From positions 1 to 64,000 of the forward strand of contig JAESIW010000129.1 in assembly GCA_016802295.1 (NCBI GenBank): a stretch of DNA of 64,000 bases. The letters run 5' to 3'. This DNA is from Brachionus rotundiformis (taxonomy: Eukaryota > Rotifera > Eurotatoria > Ploima > Brachionidae). The notes beneath the pieces are model-generated. The model did not search any database. It saw only the letters and a list, made by a program, of their open reading frames with translations, and was not told the DNA's origin. A program made the translations under genes and the position numbers. Of this stretch, positions 1 through 11,415 are shown piece by piece; the first letter of the stretch is position 1, and every line of letters begins with the position of its first letter.

Positions 1-332
1 TGTTTTCTAAATTTATTTTCAGAATCAGAAAATATTCATTTTTGATTAGAACAAAAATCTCATTTACAAATTTTATTTTCTAATAAATTTATAACAAAAA
101 TATTTTTTTTTTCATTTATTTATTTTAATTCCTTTGATTCAATAAGGAAATAATTTAATTTGAAAAATTTCTTTTATTTTAATTTGTTATAAAAAGCATA
201 TTATAACTTTTTAAATTTATGTTGTTTTCCTAATAGAAAATTAATTAAAGATAAAGCTTAATTTCAAATTTTATTCCAATAAAAATTTAATATTTATAAA
301 TAATAAAGAAAGAATATAAGTTGAAAAAGTAT

Positions 333-2027
333 CTAGTAATCATTCAAGCTGATTGAATCAGAAGGTTTTATTTTTCCTTTTGATTTACAAAAAAATTTGA
401 AGACAGCTATTCCAATTGTAAATCCAACAGTAATTGGCACGCCAAAACCGATTAAAAATTTAACCCATGTATTGTCAGAAGAGCCTTCGTTCGGATTCCC
501 AGAAGAAGAATTCGTCGGATAGGTGGTACTGTTTGAAGACAATAAAGTTGTGAATGTAGAAGATACGGTATCTGAAATTGAAGCTTTTGAAGTTGTGATC
601 GATGGCAATGTAGTTGAAGAAATTGATATTGAAGTTGCTATAGTTGTCGATGTTTGAGTTGTAAATATTTTAGATGAAATTGTAGTTGTTGTAGTTGATA
701 AAGTTGTTGATGTTTGAAGTGTGGTTGTGGTCGATGTTTTAGCTGTAGATGTTGTAGATGAAATTGTATTTGTTGCTATTGAGGTTGATGTAGTTGTAGA
801 TGGTGTAGTTGATGTAGTTGTAGATGGTGTAGTTGATGTAGTTGTAGATGGTGTAGTTGATGGAGTTGTAGATGTTCTTGTTGAAGTTGAAGTTGAAGTT
901 GAAGTTGTAGTTGTAGTTGTAGTTGTAGTTGTAGATGTTGTAGTTGTAGTTGTAGTTGTAGAAATCGGAGATGTTGTTGTAGTTGTAGAAGTTGTAGATG
1001 TTGTAGATGTTGTAGAAGTTGTAGATGTTGTAGATGTTGTAGTTGATGTAGTTTTAAATGTTGGAGATGTTTGTTTTGTTGTTGAAATCGAGGTTGAACT
1101 AAAAATTTCAATTTGATCAAAACCGTAATAACCAATTTTGCCAGCATCATTTTGTCGAACAAATTCAATACTTATCTTTGAATCAATATTTTAATAATCA
1201 ATTTTTTTCTTTATATTTCAAATTACCTTTATATTTTTCTGCGTTGTGTAAAATGGAAAAGATTTCTTTTGCCAAACATTTGCATTTCCGATATTTGAAT
1301 AGTCATATTTTTCGCTTTCTATGCTTTGACTTGTATCAGATGCTGAATTTAAACCAACTTGAATGTAGTCACCACTCAAAGTCATATCAGTTATATTTGT
1401 AAACATCAAAATATAAAAACTCATCTCATAATTGCCAATATCAGGCAGAATTATTTCAGATGAAATTCCTGTTATTGATATTGCGTTGCCATTTGTAAGC
1501 GTTTTTGCCAAAACATATTTTCCTATTTAATTTTATTTAAAATTTTTTATCAAAATCTTAATTATATTTGACTTACCCAAAACACAATCTGCTTTTCCAC
1601 TTTTGGTTAGACAACCGTATTTTCCAAATCCAGTGTAACCATTGTAGCAATGATAATAATCATATGATCCTTGTCTAAAAGGAATATCACATACTTCTCC
1701 ATTGCTTGTCGGACTCGCTTTATTAATAATTTAATCTTTAATTTAATTTAAGCTTTGTTTTAATTACTTATTGATGTAACATCAGTAATTCTGTAAAAAG
1801 AGTGTCCACTAATAAAGTCATTTTCTTTAATTGCAACTGAATAAGATGGATCGAAGATAAAATTTCCGTTCGGGCAGCCTCCATCATTGAAATTACACTC
1901 AAATACTGGATTATTTGCAATTTTTTGCCATAAAAAAACTTAATCAATAGATTAATTTTAATAAATTGAAATTTAATTTTTTTTTAAATTTATATTTCTT
2001 ACCAAATAGAAACAAATTCCTAATCAT
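333..2027 (-). CDS. Secreted/membrane Thr-Ser-rich protein with MAM-like domain (copy A)
   Basis: Five exons: 2003-2027, 1768-1938, 1577-1717, 1227-1522 and 333-1175, all GT-AG, giving 491 residues. The first 16 or so residues (start MIRNLFLFVFLW) look like a signal peptide. Next comes a cysteine-bearing extracellular domain starting NPVFECNFNDGGC and ending GYYGFDQIEIF, which resembles a diverged MAM fold. It is followed by a long Thr/Ser stretch encoded by ACA/TCT/ACT repeats (probably heavily O-glycosylated), one transmembrane helix (FLIGFGVPITVGFTIGIAVF) and a short basic cytoplasmic tail ending SLNDY. Exons 2-4 and their introns are nearly identical to the plus-strand gene at 25977-28722, but this copy lacks that gene's second extracellular domain. 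It is likely a cell-surface or mucus-type protein. The function is not known. Confidence 0.8.
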
Positions 2028-3267
2028 ATTTTTTGAAAAAAAAATTTTAACTAATTAATGATATTTTTTTTATTAAATAGATAGCTTGCTCATTTAATTT
2101 CTAAAAATAAACTATTCTTAACTCTTCTTGATTCTGTAAAAAACTGATATTTTTTTGAAAAATATTAAGTTTTAGCTATTTTTCAATATAATGATAATTT
2201 AATTTTCAATGCAAATAAAATACAATATCTAAAAAGAACTCTTAGAAAATATTGTTTATCGCTATTTAAAATAATCTGTTTATCGCTATTTAATATGATT
2301 TCTGATTAATTGTTCACTTAGACTCTTTTCGAAAAAAGAAAAATTTAACTTAAAAAAATCCTATTTTTGTAGATCTTGTGATCAAAAATAACAATTTTAA
2401 TTCACTATTTTCTCTTTTGAAATTATTTTAAGAATATTTTTAAATCTTCCTATCAAAATTTTTTATCAGATAGATTTTTAAAGAAAATTAATTTCATTAA
2501 AATATTAATTGGTAAAATTTTATTTTACAATAGTTTCAATATCACTTATTTCAGCAGGTAGAATCTATTCTAAATTTTCTTCATTCAATTTCTCAGCTTA
2601 ATCAATATTAAAAATAGTAACTTGGATATTAAGATTAATTTTATCATCTTTAACGAAAATATAATTTTTTACATCATTTTTTTGAAAAATATTTATTTCA
2701 ATTTTTTTAGATTATTGTTTTATTCATTGTGTTTGGTGCTATCAAGTGACCAGAAACCAGTATAATAATCAAACTGTTTGGATTAAAATTCTCTTTTGTT
2801 TTATTACCATCTTACACAGAGTACAAATGGGGTTATTATTTGAGCATTTTGTATTTTTATTTTTGGCTAATCACCGGTCTTGACTCATCGTTATCTGAAG
2901 GTTCAGACCATAAAAATCATTCTCTTTTTTTTGAACATTATCCCACAAAAGGCAATATCTTATTTTTATATACGAACCACCTTTTGGTTTATTGGACAAA
3001 AAGATATTACGAAAATCATGTATTTTTTGTCAGCTATTTTTTTAATTTTTAATAAATTAATTATTCATTGATTTAACATTTATTTTTAAAGAAAAATTCC
3101 AAAAAAAAAGTGATCAAAATTAATTATATATATATATATATATTTATGCATATATATATATAAATAAAAACTATTATAACAATAAACTTGAAATTAAACT
3201 TCAATATTCTACGGTTTCAATAAAATAATAAACAAATTGATAATATTTTTAAATTCTATATTTAATT
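2028..3267. other. Intergenic, no gene seen
   Basis: Very A+T-rich. Short open frames around 2840-3071 lie in overlapping frames with no splice context or similarity I recognise. The interval holds an AT microsatellite and nothing else I can support. Confidence 0.6.
3125..3163. repeat. TA dinucleotide microsatellite
   Basis: A run of TA repeats, briefly interrupted by TTTATGCA and then resumed. It lies just downstream of the DEAD-box gene's stop codon. Confidence 0.85.
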
Positions 3268-6200
3268 TCAATTAGAAAGCTTGAAAGTTTGAGCAACTTT
3301 CTCCAATTGATTTAAAATTTGTTTATCTTTTAAAAGATGGTTAACAATATTGATTGTATTCGGTTCTTTATTGGTACTGGGCTCCACGGGCTCTTGCTTA
3401 AATGGAATCGGATTTGTGAAGTAAGGAGACCATTGTTTCTCGCTTATCTTTTCCCTTTCAGCTGGTTCTTCCGGTTCACTTTTTATATTTACATTCTGTA
3501 CATTCATATTCCTTGGCACAGGGTGGTTAGAGCCGTACTGAGATTGCTGATAGACGTGTTGGTTTCCGTAGGGCTGATAGACCATTGTCTGAGCTTGGTA
3601 CGTCGGCGCATACGAATTGACCGGTTGATAGTAACCACTGGGAAATGTCTGATAGCCGTACTGGCTGTTGTACGGATAGAATGTTGGCTGTGGCTGCTGA
3701 TAGTTTTGGTAAGGCCTATGCGAGGTCTTGAATCTTTTTGTGTAGATGGCAGAAGTTGATGCCGAGTGTCTCATCGTGGTGCTGCTTTTGGACACACTTA
3801 CGCCAGTTGAGCAGTTGGACGATGTCGACGAGCTAGTCTCGTTGGGTGAAAAGGATAAATTGGACTGGACCGAGTTTGTGCTCATTTCGGTTTCATTTGG
3901 GTCGGTTGATTCGCTCACACTACGACTGGACACTCGCTTGTTCGGAGTTATTTCCGAGTGATCTACTGTTGGCGGCAATGGTTTAGGTATGGGCTTCTCA
4001 ACAGGCTTGGTTATACCATCACTTATTTCACCAACTTAATAAATAAAATTAGTATAAATATTTTTTTATATTTTTATTCAAATGGTTACGCGATGGCATT
4101 CGGTCAACATCTTTTCCACTGTTTATGTAAGCCTCGGATATTTTGTACAGTATTTGAGGAACTTGTTGTCTGCACTCATTCAGCACATAAATCAATCTAT
4201 CTGCATGTCTGGCATCTTCAGCTATGAATATGGAAATGTACTTTTTAACATTGGGCATGCGCATTCGGTTCAAATACAAGCTCAAATTGACCGGAAAATC
4301 AGCATTTATTATATAATTCAAGTCATGCAGCTCAACTTTGCTGCTGACCACATCACTAGCCACTAAAACACTGTTCGGAGTGGCATTAAAATCTAAATTA
4401 ATTTTTTTTAATTTTGTTTATGAGCCTTATTTAAATTAGGAAATAATTTGATTACTGTAATAGACTTTTTCCTTCATGGCCCGCCTTCGCCGGCCAACGC
4501 TGGTCCTCTCGTAGGCAAATGTGTCAATTTTGAGCTCTTTGACTATTTTTTCAGTAATGCGGATTTTTTTAAATCCATTGGCATAGATCAATATTTTGAA
4601 GTTTCTTTCTTTCTGGGCTATTTCGGTAATGATGTCCTGCAGTCTAAATTAGAATGTTGAGTAAATGGACCTATTGAATGGAGCAGCAAGTTACTTTTTG
4701 CGCTTTTCAGCCATGGTACAAATGTGTATTTGCTGGGGCAGGTCGCGATTGGACACATGAATGTCGTCGTTTCCGACGCAGACGAACAAGGCGTCGTTTT
4801 GAAACTCGTCCCCATTGCTTTTTTGCAATCCACTTGGCACAATCCGGCTAAATATGGCTGTCTGTCGATCGCTCTAAACAACGAATCATTTAAATAAAAT
4901 GGACATGTATGGACAACCAAAAGAAAAATAGATTGACATATTACTGCCAAAAGGGCTATGTTTGATATTTTGCGAATAGTACCCGATAACTAGGCACATT
5001 TAAGTTTACTAATAGATGAAAAATTAAAAAAACTTGAAAAAACTATTTTTTTTTTTACAGCAAATAATTAAAAATAGATTTTTGGAAAATTTTTATTCAA
5101 ATAATGAGACCATGCTTGACTCTAAGTTGTGGACAGCCCTTTAATTTGCCAAATAGGCCTTAAGTGTTAAGAACTTAGGTAAGAAATTTACTAATATATC
5201 TTTTGGTATTGGCTGAGTGGCTGAGCTGAAATAGATAAAAATTGTTGAGATTTTAATAAAAATAAAAACTTACTCGTGTCTCATTAACAACCCGTTTTAT
5301 TTCGTCGCTAAGACGCGCCGAACGATTACGGTAAAAATCGTCCAGTATTAAGTATGATACATTCTTTAAGTTTACCAAGTCGTTGTCCAATAATTCACAC
5401 AAGCGATGATAGTTTCCAATTACGATGTCTATATCTAAGATAAATGAATTAATTAAAATAATGTTTTTTTTTAATTTTAAATATTTATTTAAATTTTATT
5501 TTTTGATATCTAAACTGCTTTACTTGTAGCACTTTTTGTACTTAATTGTATGAATTTAATTTAAGATTCTAATTAATAAATAGATCAATTATTTATTTTA
5601 ATTTTTACTAATAGTTCTCTAATCTACATGAAACCGAATCCTTAAACCAGGGCTCCGTCCCGGATCCCGTAAGATTTTTAAAACAAAGATTAAATTAACT
5701 ACAATTTACAAAAAGTAGAGAATGTAGAAAAAAAATCATAAAAAAAATAAAGTAAAATTATCATAAAGTACAAAAAAAAAGGATCTAGGAATAAAAAATA
5801 CCAAAAAGTGCACAAATATCTCTTTAAATCTCATTGTCTATCTAGATTTAATTTTCCAAATTTTGATTTATGTATAACCATTAAGTTAGCTGAAAGCTTG
5901 GACAGAAATAAACAAGAAAAGATAAGATTGGGTGTTATAAAATCAGCATTGATCTGGAAAAGATAAATTAGTAGGATTCAAAAATTGCTGAGGCTAATTT
6001 ATTAAAATTGTGAAATAATTTGATCATTTATTTGGAAAGTATTGGTAATTTACTTGAAAAAATTAATTTTAAGCCAAGTTATGATTTAGACTTAAACTTG
6101 TAACTTAAAAACAAGTCTGGATTTAACATTAATTCATATTGTGAAATTTTATCATTTTTTGAGCTTAAGACTCCTTTGGAGATTAAACGATTTACCATTA

Positions 6201-7985
6201 CAACCAACATTTTACAACATTGGAACAATGGCTAGGGTTTGAAATATTAATAACAATTTAATTTACATTTGGTGTATGTGTTTGATATTGGAAAAGAATT
6301 TATTCATCTACTTCTTAATCAAATATATTAAAATATATTAGATTAAATATATTAAATATTTCATTTATTTTAGAGTTAGTGTGAATACCAGAAGGCGAAA
6401 ATGCTCAAGAAAATTTTAGAGTTTTATCAATCGAAATGGTAGAGGAAAGGAATAAAAATCCAGCTTACGATCAATATTTATCGGTTATTGTGAATTATCA
6501 GAAACAAAAGAACAAAAAATTCTTCCTTTTTTGATAAATTAAAATTTACTAAAATAAAATACATCTTTAAAAAATACTGCAACATATTTTGTTACCACGT
6601 TTTTACCCAAAATGACTTATAATGTTAATAAAAGACAATAAGTAAAACAACAATGGGACATAAATTGATTTTATTTACCTAAAAAAAGAAAATAAAGTTT
6701 TCTTTGGTAAAATCGATACAACAAAGTATAATGCAGTATTTTTATAAATTTATTTTATATTAGTAAATTTTAATTTATCAAATTAGGAAGTATTTTTGTT
6801 CTTTTTGCTTTTGAAATTCACAATACCTATTTATCGAGTACCTGACTACATTATCTAATAGCTACTTTATATTTCATTTAATCTTAACTTAATTTATTAA
6901 CTATTATGTTTTATTTAAGATTCCTTTCACAATGCTGGCCAATGTAAACAGCATTAAAGCTTTTTAGGTTATAATATACCAAACAAGAGAAAAAACCATT
7001 TAAAAATTGGGCACTGGAAAATTCTTTCTTTGATGATCAAAGAAGCCAACAAAACTCTCATTAAATAAATTAAAAATGACATGACTGTATTATCAATAAA
7101 ATAATGTGCTAATAATTAGTTCTAATAAAATATTATTGAAAATAATTTCAGTGAATTTAGACTACATTGGTAAGACTATAATTTTGGTCAGTTATTGTCC
7201 AAAATTGGTCCAAGATAAACTATCAACATAACAATTGGTTTTAAATAAGCAAATAAAAAGAGAAGAATAGAGAAAAGGAGGAAATTATTTAATTAGCTTG
7301 ATTAGTATGTATTTATGAATGCAATCAAAGCCAAAAACTGTTAAAAATTTAAATACCTCTTCCCCGCAGATGCAAAGACTGGGTGTTAATGTTCTCGTCG
7401 TCGAACAGACAACAATATGAACATTGAGATTGATGTATGAACATTTGTGAATGAGTAAGTATCTCTTTGGCTACTTCCTTAGTCTGAGTGACTATTAGAA
7501 CCAATGGACCGGCTCTTCTGATCTCGGGTGCTTGCTCGCGGATGAACACAAGTGCGGGGCAAATGTACTAGAAAAAAAAAAGCTTAAAAAAGCATTTGTG
7601 GTCTAAAGAATAGCAGGCATACACTGATGACTCGTGATGAAGTTGGCAGACCAATGCACATTATGTCACGGCCGGAGTACAGCGCAGGCCATGTCATCGA
7701 TTGAATGGCTGATGGCCGCTGAATGCCCTGCAGTCTAATTTCATTTATGATGTAAACTGGGAAGTTTATTTCATCTAGAGTGAATATCGGCTTCGGAAAG
7801 TCAAAGCCAGAGAACTTAATTTGGTGCAGGTTCAAAAATTTATCAATCTCATCCTTTGTTTATAAATTTAAAATCTCTAAATTTTAACCAAAGCTTTATT
7901 TTACCCATGTTCGTCTCTCTACACGAGGATGTTCTTTGTAGAATCCTCGCTTCAAATTGTAGTAGTTTGTTATTGAGGTTTTCAT
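3268..7985 (-). CDS. DDX5/17-like DEAD-box protein with degenerate catalytic motifs
   Basis: Eight exons: 7905-7985, 7623-7853, 7357-7567, 5274-5434, 4695-4873, 4456-4643, 4090-4392 and 3268-4034, giving 706 residues. The N-terminus carries FYKEHP and a Q-motif region (GIQRPSAIQSMTWPALYSGR) typical of the p68/DDX5 group, and collinear helicase landmarks follow to the end of RecA domain 2. The catalytic motifs are altered. The Walker A region reads GLPTSSRV instead of an AxTGxGKT loop, motif II reads LDDFYRN instead of DEAD, motif III reads FSRI instead of SAT, motif V reads VASDVVSSKVEL, and motif VI reads NRMRMPNVKK instead of HRIGRTGR. The C-terminal tail (about 260 residues) is Ser-rich, then Tyr/Gln/Pro-rich, then has two IKxE/KxEP stretches that resemble SUMO sites. 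Frame and splice sites are intact, so it is probably an expressed pseudo-helicase that may still bind RNA or partners. The unusually long intron 5435-7356 contains a foldback repeat. Confidence 0.85.
6474..6837. repeat. Foldback (long inverted repeat) element in the DEAD-box gene intron
   Basis: The arm at about 6474-6558 and the arm at about 6753-6837 are inverted copies over roughly 85 nt, with a few mismatches. Shared words include ATTGTGAATT, AAGAACAAAAA and GATAAATTAAAATTTACTA. They flank about 195 nt. A second, one-armed relative lies at about 29635-29870. No open frame is present, so this looks like a non-autonomous DNA element. I could not define a target-site duplication. Confidence 0.6.
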
Positions 7986-8766
7986 TTTAGATTTAAGTTC
8001 TAGCTTATGTTTGATGAAATATTACGCATTAAGTAGTCTTGATATATTTTATTTTTGCTGAAATGAATAATTTCAAAACTAGAAAAAAAATAAATATTAT
8101 TAAGTGTTCACCCAGCTCAGTAGAATATTATATAGAATATTACGTACTATAATATATTTCGTATTCAATTTTAAATAGCGAAATATTGCTCATAATTTTC
8201 ACATGAGCCTACTTGGTTTGTATGAGTAGAAATTTTTTAAATTTTTAATTGCATGCATGTGCAAATATATATACGATGTTTTTATTTTTGTCTTATTTGA
8301 CTATTGCTGCACCTTTTTTCTGGAGATATCTCATTAGACTGAATTTACTAATCCAGTGCTGGGTCTAAAGTCATATGTGACCAGGATACACCAACATCAA
8401 TTTTCGCCAAATAGGTTACCCAAAATGAATACAGTAAAAAAATATTGATCAAAAATTTTATTTTGTGAACAAAATAATTATTATTTAGGAAAAATTTAAA
8501 AAAAAAAATTTTTTTCTTAGATAATCATCATCTTTTATTTAAATGTAAAGTATAATTTAAAAATCAAATAGTTACAAAACCACCAATTCACTTTAAAATT
8601 TATATTTAATTTAAAAATATCTATAAATTAATGTAACTACTCATTCAAATTGATTAACTTAAAAAACTAAAATTTTAAATCAAAAGATAATCAATTTAAT
8701 TATTTTATTAGATAAATTTTTAAAGTTCAAAATTTACATAAAGTTTTAATTATGATTTTTAAAGCA
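7986..8766. other. Intergenic, no gene seen
   Basis: A+T-rich spacer between the 5' end of the DEAD-box gene and the 3' end of the PRDM8-like gene. No open frame, repeat or RNA recognised. Confidence 0.6.
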
Positions 8767-10004
8767 TCACCTGTGGCTAGTCAAATGACGAGTTAAATGA
8801 TGCTTTTCTTTAAATGTTTCATTACAAATTTCACATCTCAAAAAGTTACTGTCACGGTTCATTCTATGCCTTGTATCTGAGTATTTTGAACCAATTCGAA
8901 ATTCGTTCAAGGAAGTGTTAGTTCTGGTTTCTTCTTTTTTATGAAAGGTTCTCATGTGATAAACCAGATCGCTTGTTAGCTTAAAATAAGTATTGCATTT
9001 TGCGCACCAATTTTGTAAATCGGCTGCTCCAAGAGGCCTTTGAACAGGACGCGAGATCAGTAATGAAACTTGACCAGGAATAGTTTGAGACAAATTTGAA
9101 TTGGTCAACATTTTTCTTTTCAATTGTGATGAGCTTGTTTCAAATTGGTTTATTGACTGGTATGGAGATATGCACGGAGATAACATTACCGACGATTTTT
9201 GAGCAGGATTTGCCAATTTTGTTTGATTGGACATGTATGAATTTAATTGTGATAGAAAGTAATCTCTTAAATGATTTATCGAGTAATTTTTAACCATCTC
9301 TTGCATTGAGGACTGTGTGTTTATTTTTTCCAATCTTTTTTTTACTGGTAATTCATCACAATACAAATCATCTTGTTTCCTTTTTAAACAATTTAGCTGA
9401 AAATCTGATCTACTGTCAATACATTTTGAATAATTTATGTCTTTGAGCAAATTGTTGGTATTAAAGCTGCAAAAGTAACGATAATGTAGCATTAGGTTGT
9501 ACTGGTAGTGAAAAGATTTTAAACACTTTTTACAATTATACTCTTTCTCTAAAGAAATATGGATTATCTTTATTGTTTTATATTTGATAAATTTTTACCT
9601 GAACTAAAAGGTATATACTGAAGACCAAGAGATATTTCTAAATCTTTGGAAGGAAATGCATTAAGATGGTCATTTTGGAATATTTTTTTGACCGCTTTGA
9701 AATAAACTTTACCATCATTGAAAATAATTTCCATATTTTGATCTTGTGAACTTTCTGGCAATTCAATGTCATACATCCATTTTGTATCATCCTCAAAAAC
9801 CGACTAAAAAAATTATTAAATTAAAATATCAAAAAAATACATTACAATATATTTGATATCTTGTTTGGATGTGCTATTTGTTTCCTTGAGCAAAAGATCG
9901 ATTGCTTTGGTGACAAAAAATTTCTCAAAAGAATCACTAGAGAATTGTAAAGGGCCGAATAAATTTTCGGGCTCAATCGATTCATCTAAGAGTTTAAGTC
10001 GCAT
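8767..10004 (-). CDS. PRDM8-like PR-domain zinc-finger regulator
   Basis: Three exons: 9846-10004, 9599-9803 and 8767-9548, giving 381 residues. The N-terminal half is a diverged PR (SET-like) domain. It opens with ENLFGPLQFSSDSF, has a DDTKW segment, and then NMEIIFNDGKVYFKAVKKI, the strand pattern seen before the end of PRDM8 PR domains. A first C2H2-like finger (YNCKKC...LHYRYFC) follows directly. The extreme C-terminus has the hallmark PRDM8/ZNF488 pair: NWCAKCNTYFKLTSDLVYHM and, after a basic linker, LRCEICNETFKEKHHLTRHL. Family members act as nuclear transcriptional repressors, often neuronal. The linker here is far shorter than in vertebrate PRDM8 (about 690 residues). The start at 10004 is the first ATG and puts the PR domain at the N-terminus. 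Confidence 0.85.
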
Positions 10005-11415
10005 TTTTTTACTCTATCTAAATAAGCTATTTTTATCTTAAATTTAATAGATAAATAGATTTGGAAACATTTTTTTTATTAACAGATAAAAAATCAATTT
10101 TTTTTTTAAATAGAAAATTTATACAAAATTAAGTTTTATAAGATTGATAAATATGCAAAAGTTTGTTTAATAGAGAAGCGAAAACTTATTTCGATAGCAT
10201 ATTAATAATTTGTTATTTATTGATATTTAAATTAGATACTTGTAGTTCAAGTTGGTTGTGCGACAATTAAAAATTAGCTGAATGAATCTTTGGAGACAAA
10301 TCAAATCGAAACAAAATGTTCACAAAACAGAAACTGAAGAAAATAAGTATTAAATAGCTATTGAATATTGACGAGTTGACGAGAAATAAATTTGAAATTT
10401 AATATTCAATTATTTCTCATTAAATAGATAGGGAATTAAGTTTTCGATTTAAGTGAAGATTGTAAATTAATTCAAGAAAAAATATCTAAATTAAAAGATT
10501 GAATAAGCATTATTGACTGGAGAATAAGTATTTAATTTTCTTCCCTTTCCAGTATTTGTTCACCAAGCAAAAAAAGAAGAAAACTAGTTATTTATTTATT
10601 TCTAATTAAATATTTTGCATACGATTTACACTTAATTAATCATTAGCTTTCCAAATTAAGTGTAAGATAATAAAATTTAGTGTCAAATATGCATTTATTA
10701 AATTTTCAAGTTGCTTGCCCATAAACCGCATAATTTTAAATAAGATATCAGCTATTAATTTTTAATTTTTCAATTTAAAAATAATTAAATTTATTTTCAA
10801 ATCATTTAAGCCAATTTTAATAAGAAAAATGGATAAACTTTAATCAAATCATGATTACATAGCTATATTTTAGAACTATTAAATAATACTTGAATTTATA
10901 TAAATTTATCTAAACAATAAATAAAAAGCATTTTTCATTCAAATTTCAGCCTACACAAAATTAGAATAGTCAAGATTATTCAACCATTTTGTACATTATT
11001 AAAAAAGACAATTTAATTAAACTTAATTTATTAAAATTGGAGTAAAATTTAGTCTGCCAAAATTATTCAATCCCTAACAAGTCTCTTTTTTTCAACTTTT
11101 AAAATTCAAATATAAAATCATGTGATGAATGCTTTAAGATAAAAATATTTTTATCAAATAAATTTATTGCTTGATGCCACACAAAAGTCATTTTCAGTCT
11201 TATCAAAATAAAATTTCCATTTTAATTAAAAATCTTTGAAAATTCAACCTCCATAGTTACTATGTAAAGCTCTAAAGACAATTCAAAAGACTTATAGCTT
11301 TTTAAAAATTAAAATTTATGATACATTAAACGATTAAGAGACGATCTAAATAAATCCAAAATATTTTCATAAATTATATATTTGATAAAATACCGTGCCC
11401 AAAACAAAAGGAAAA
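10005..11415. other. Intergenic; possible short coding debris
   Basis: No intact gene. A short frame at about 10281-10346 (ATG, 20-odd codons) and a coiled-coil-like frame near 10450-10500 (DLSEDCKLIQEKISKLKD then stop) could be orphan exons or debris, but they do not splice into a model I trust. Confidence 0.4.

Noticed and set aside
721..1116. Long Val/Asp-rich plus-strand frame and Gln/Leu-rich min-frame over the repeat
   Set aside because: Shadows of the ACA/TCT Thr-Ser repeat of the minus-strand gene. The true frame splices to signal peptide, domain and membrane helix.
2840..3071. Two overlapping plus-strand frames of 60-70 codons
   Set aside because: Different frames over the same bases, no similarity, hydrophobic low-complexity ends.
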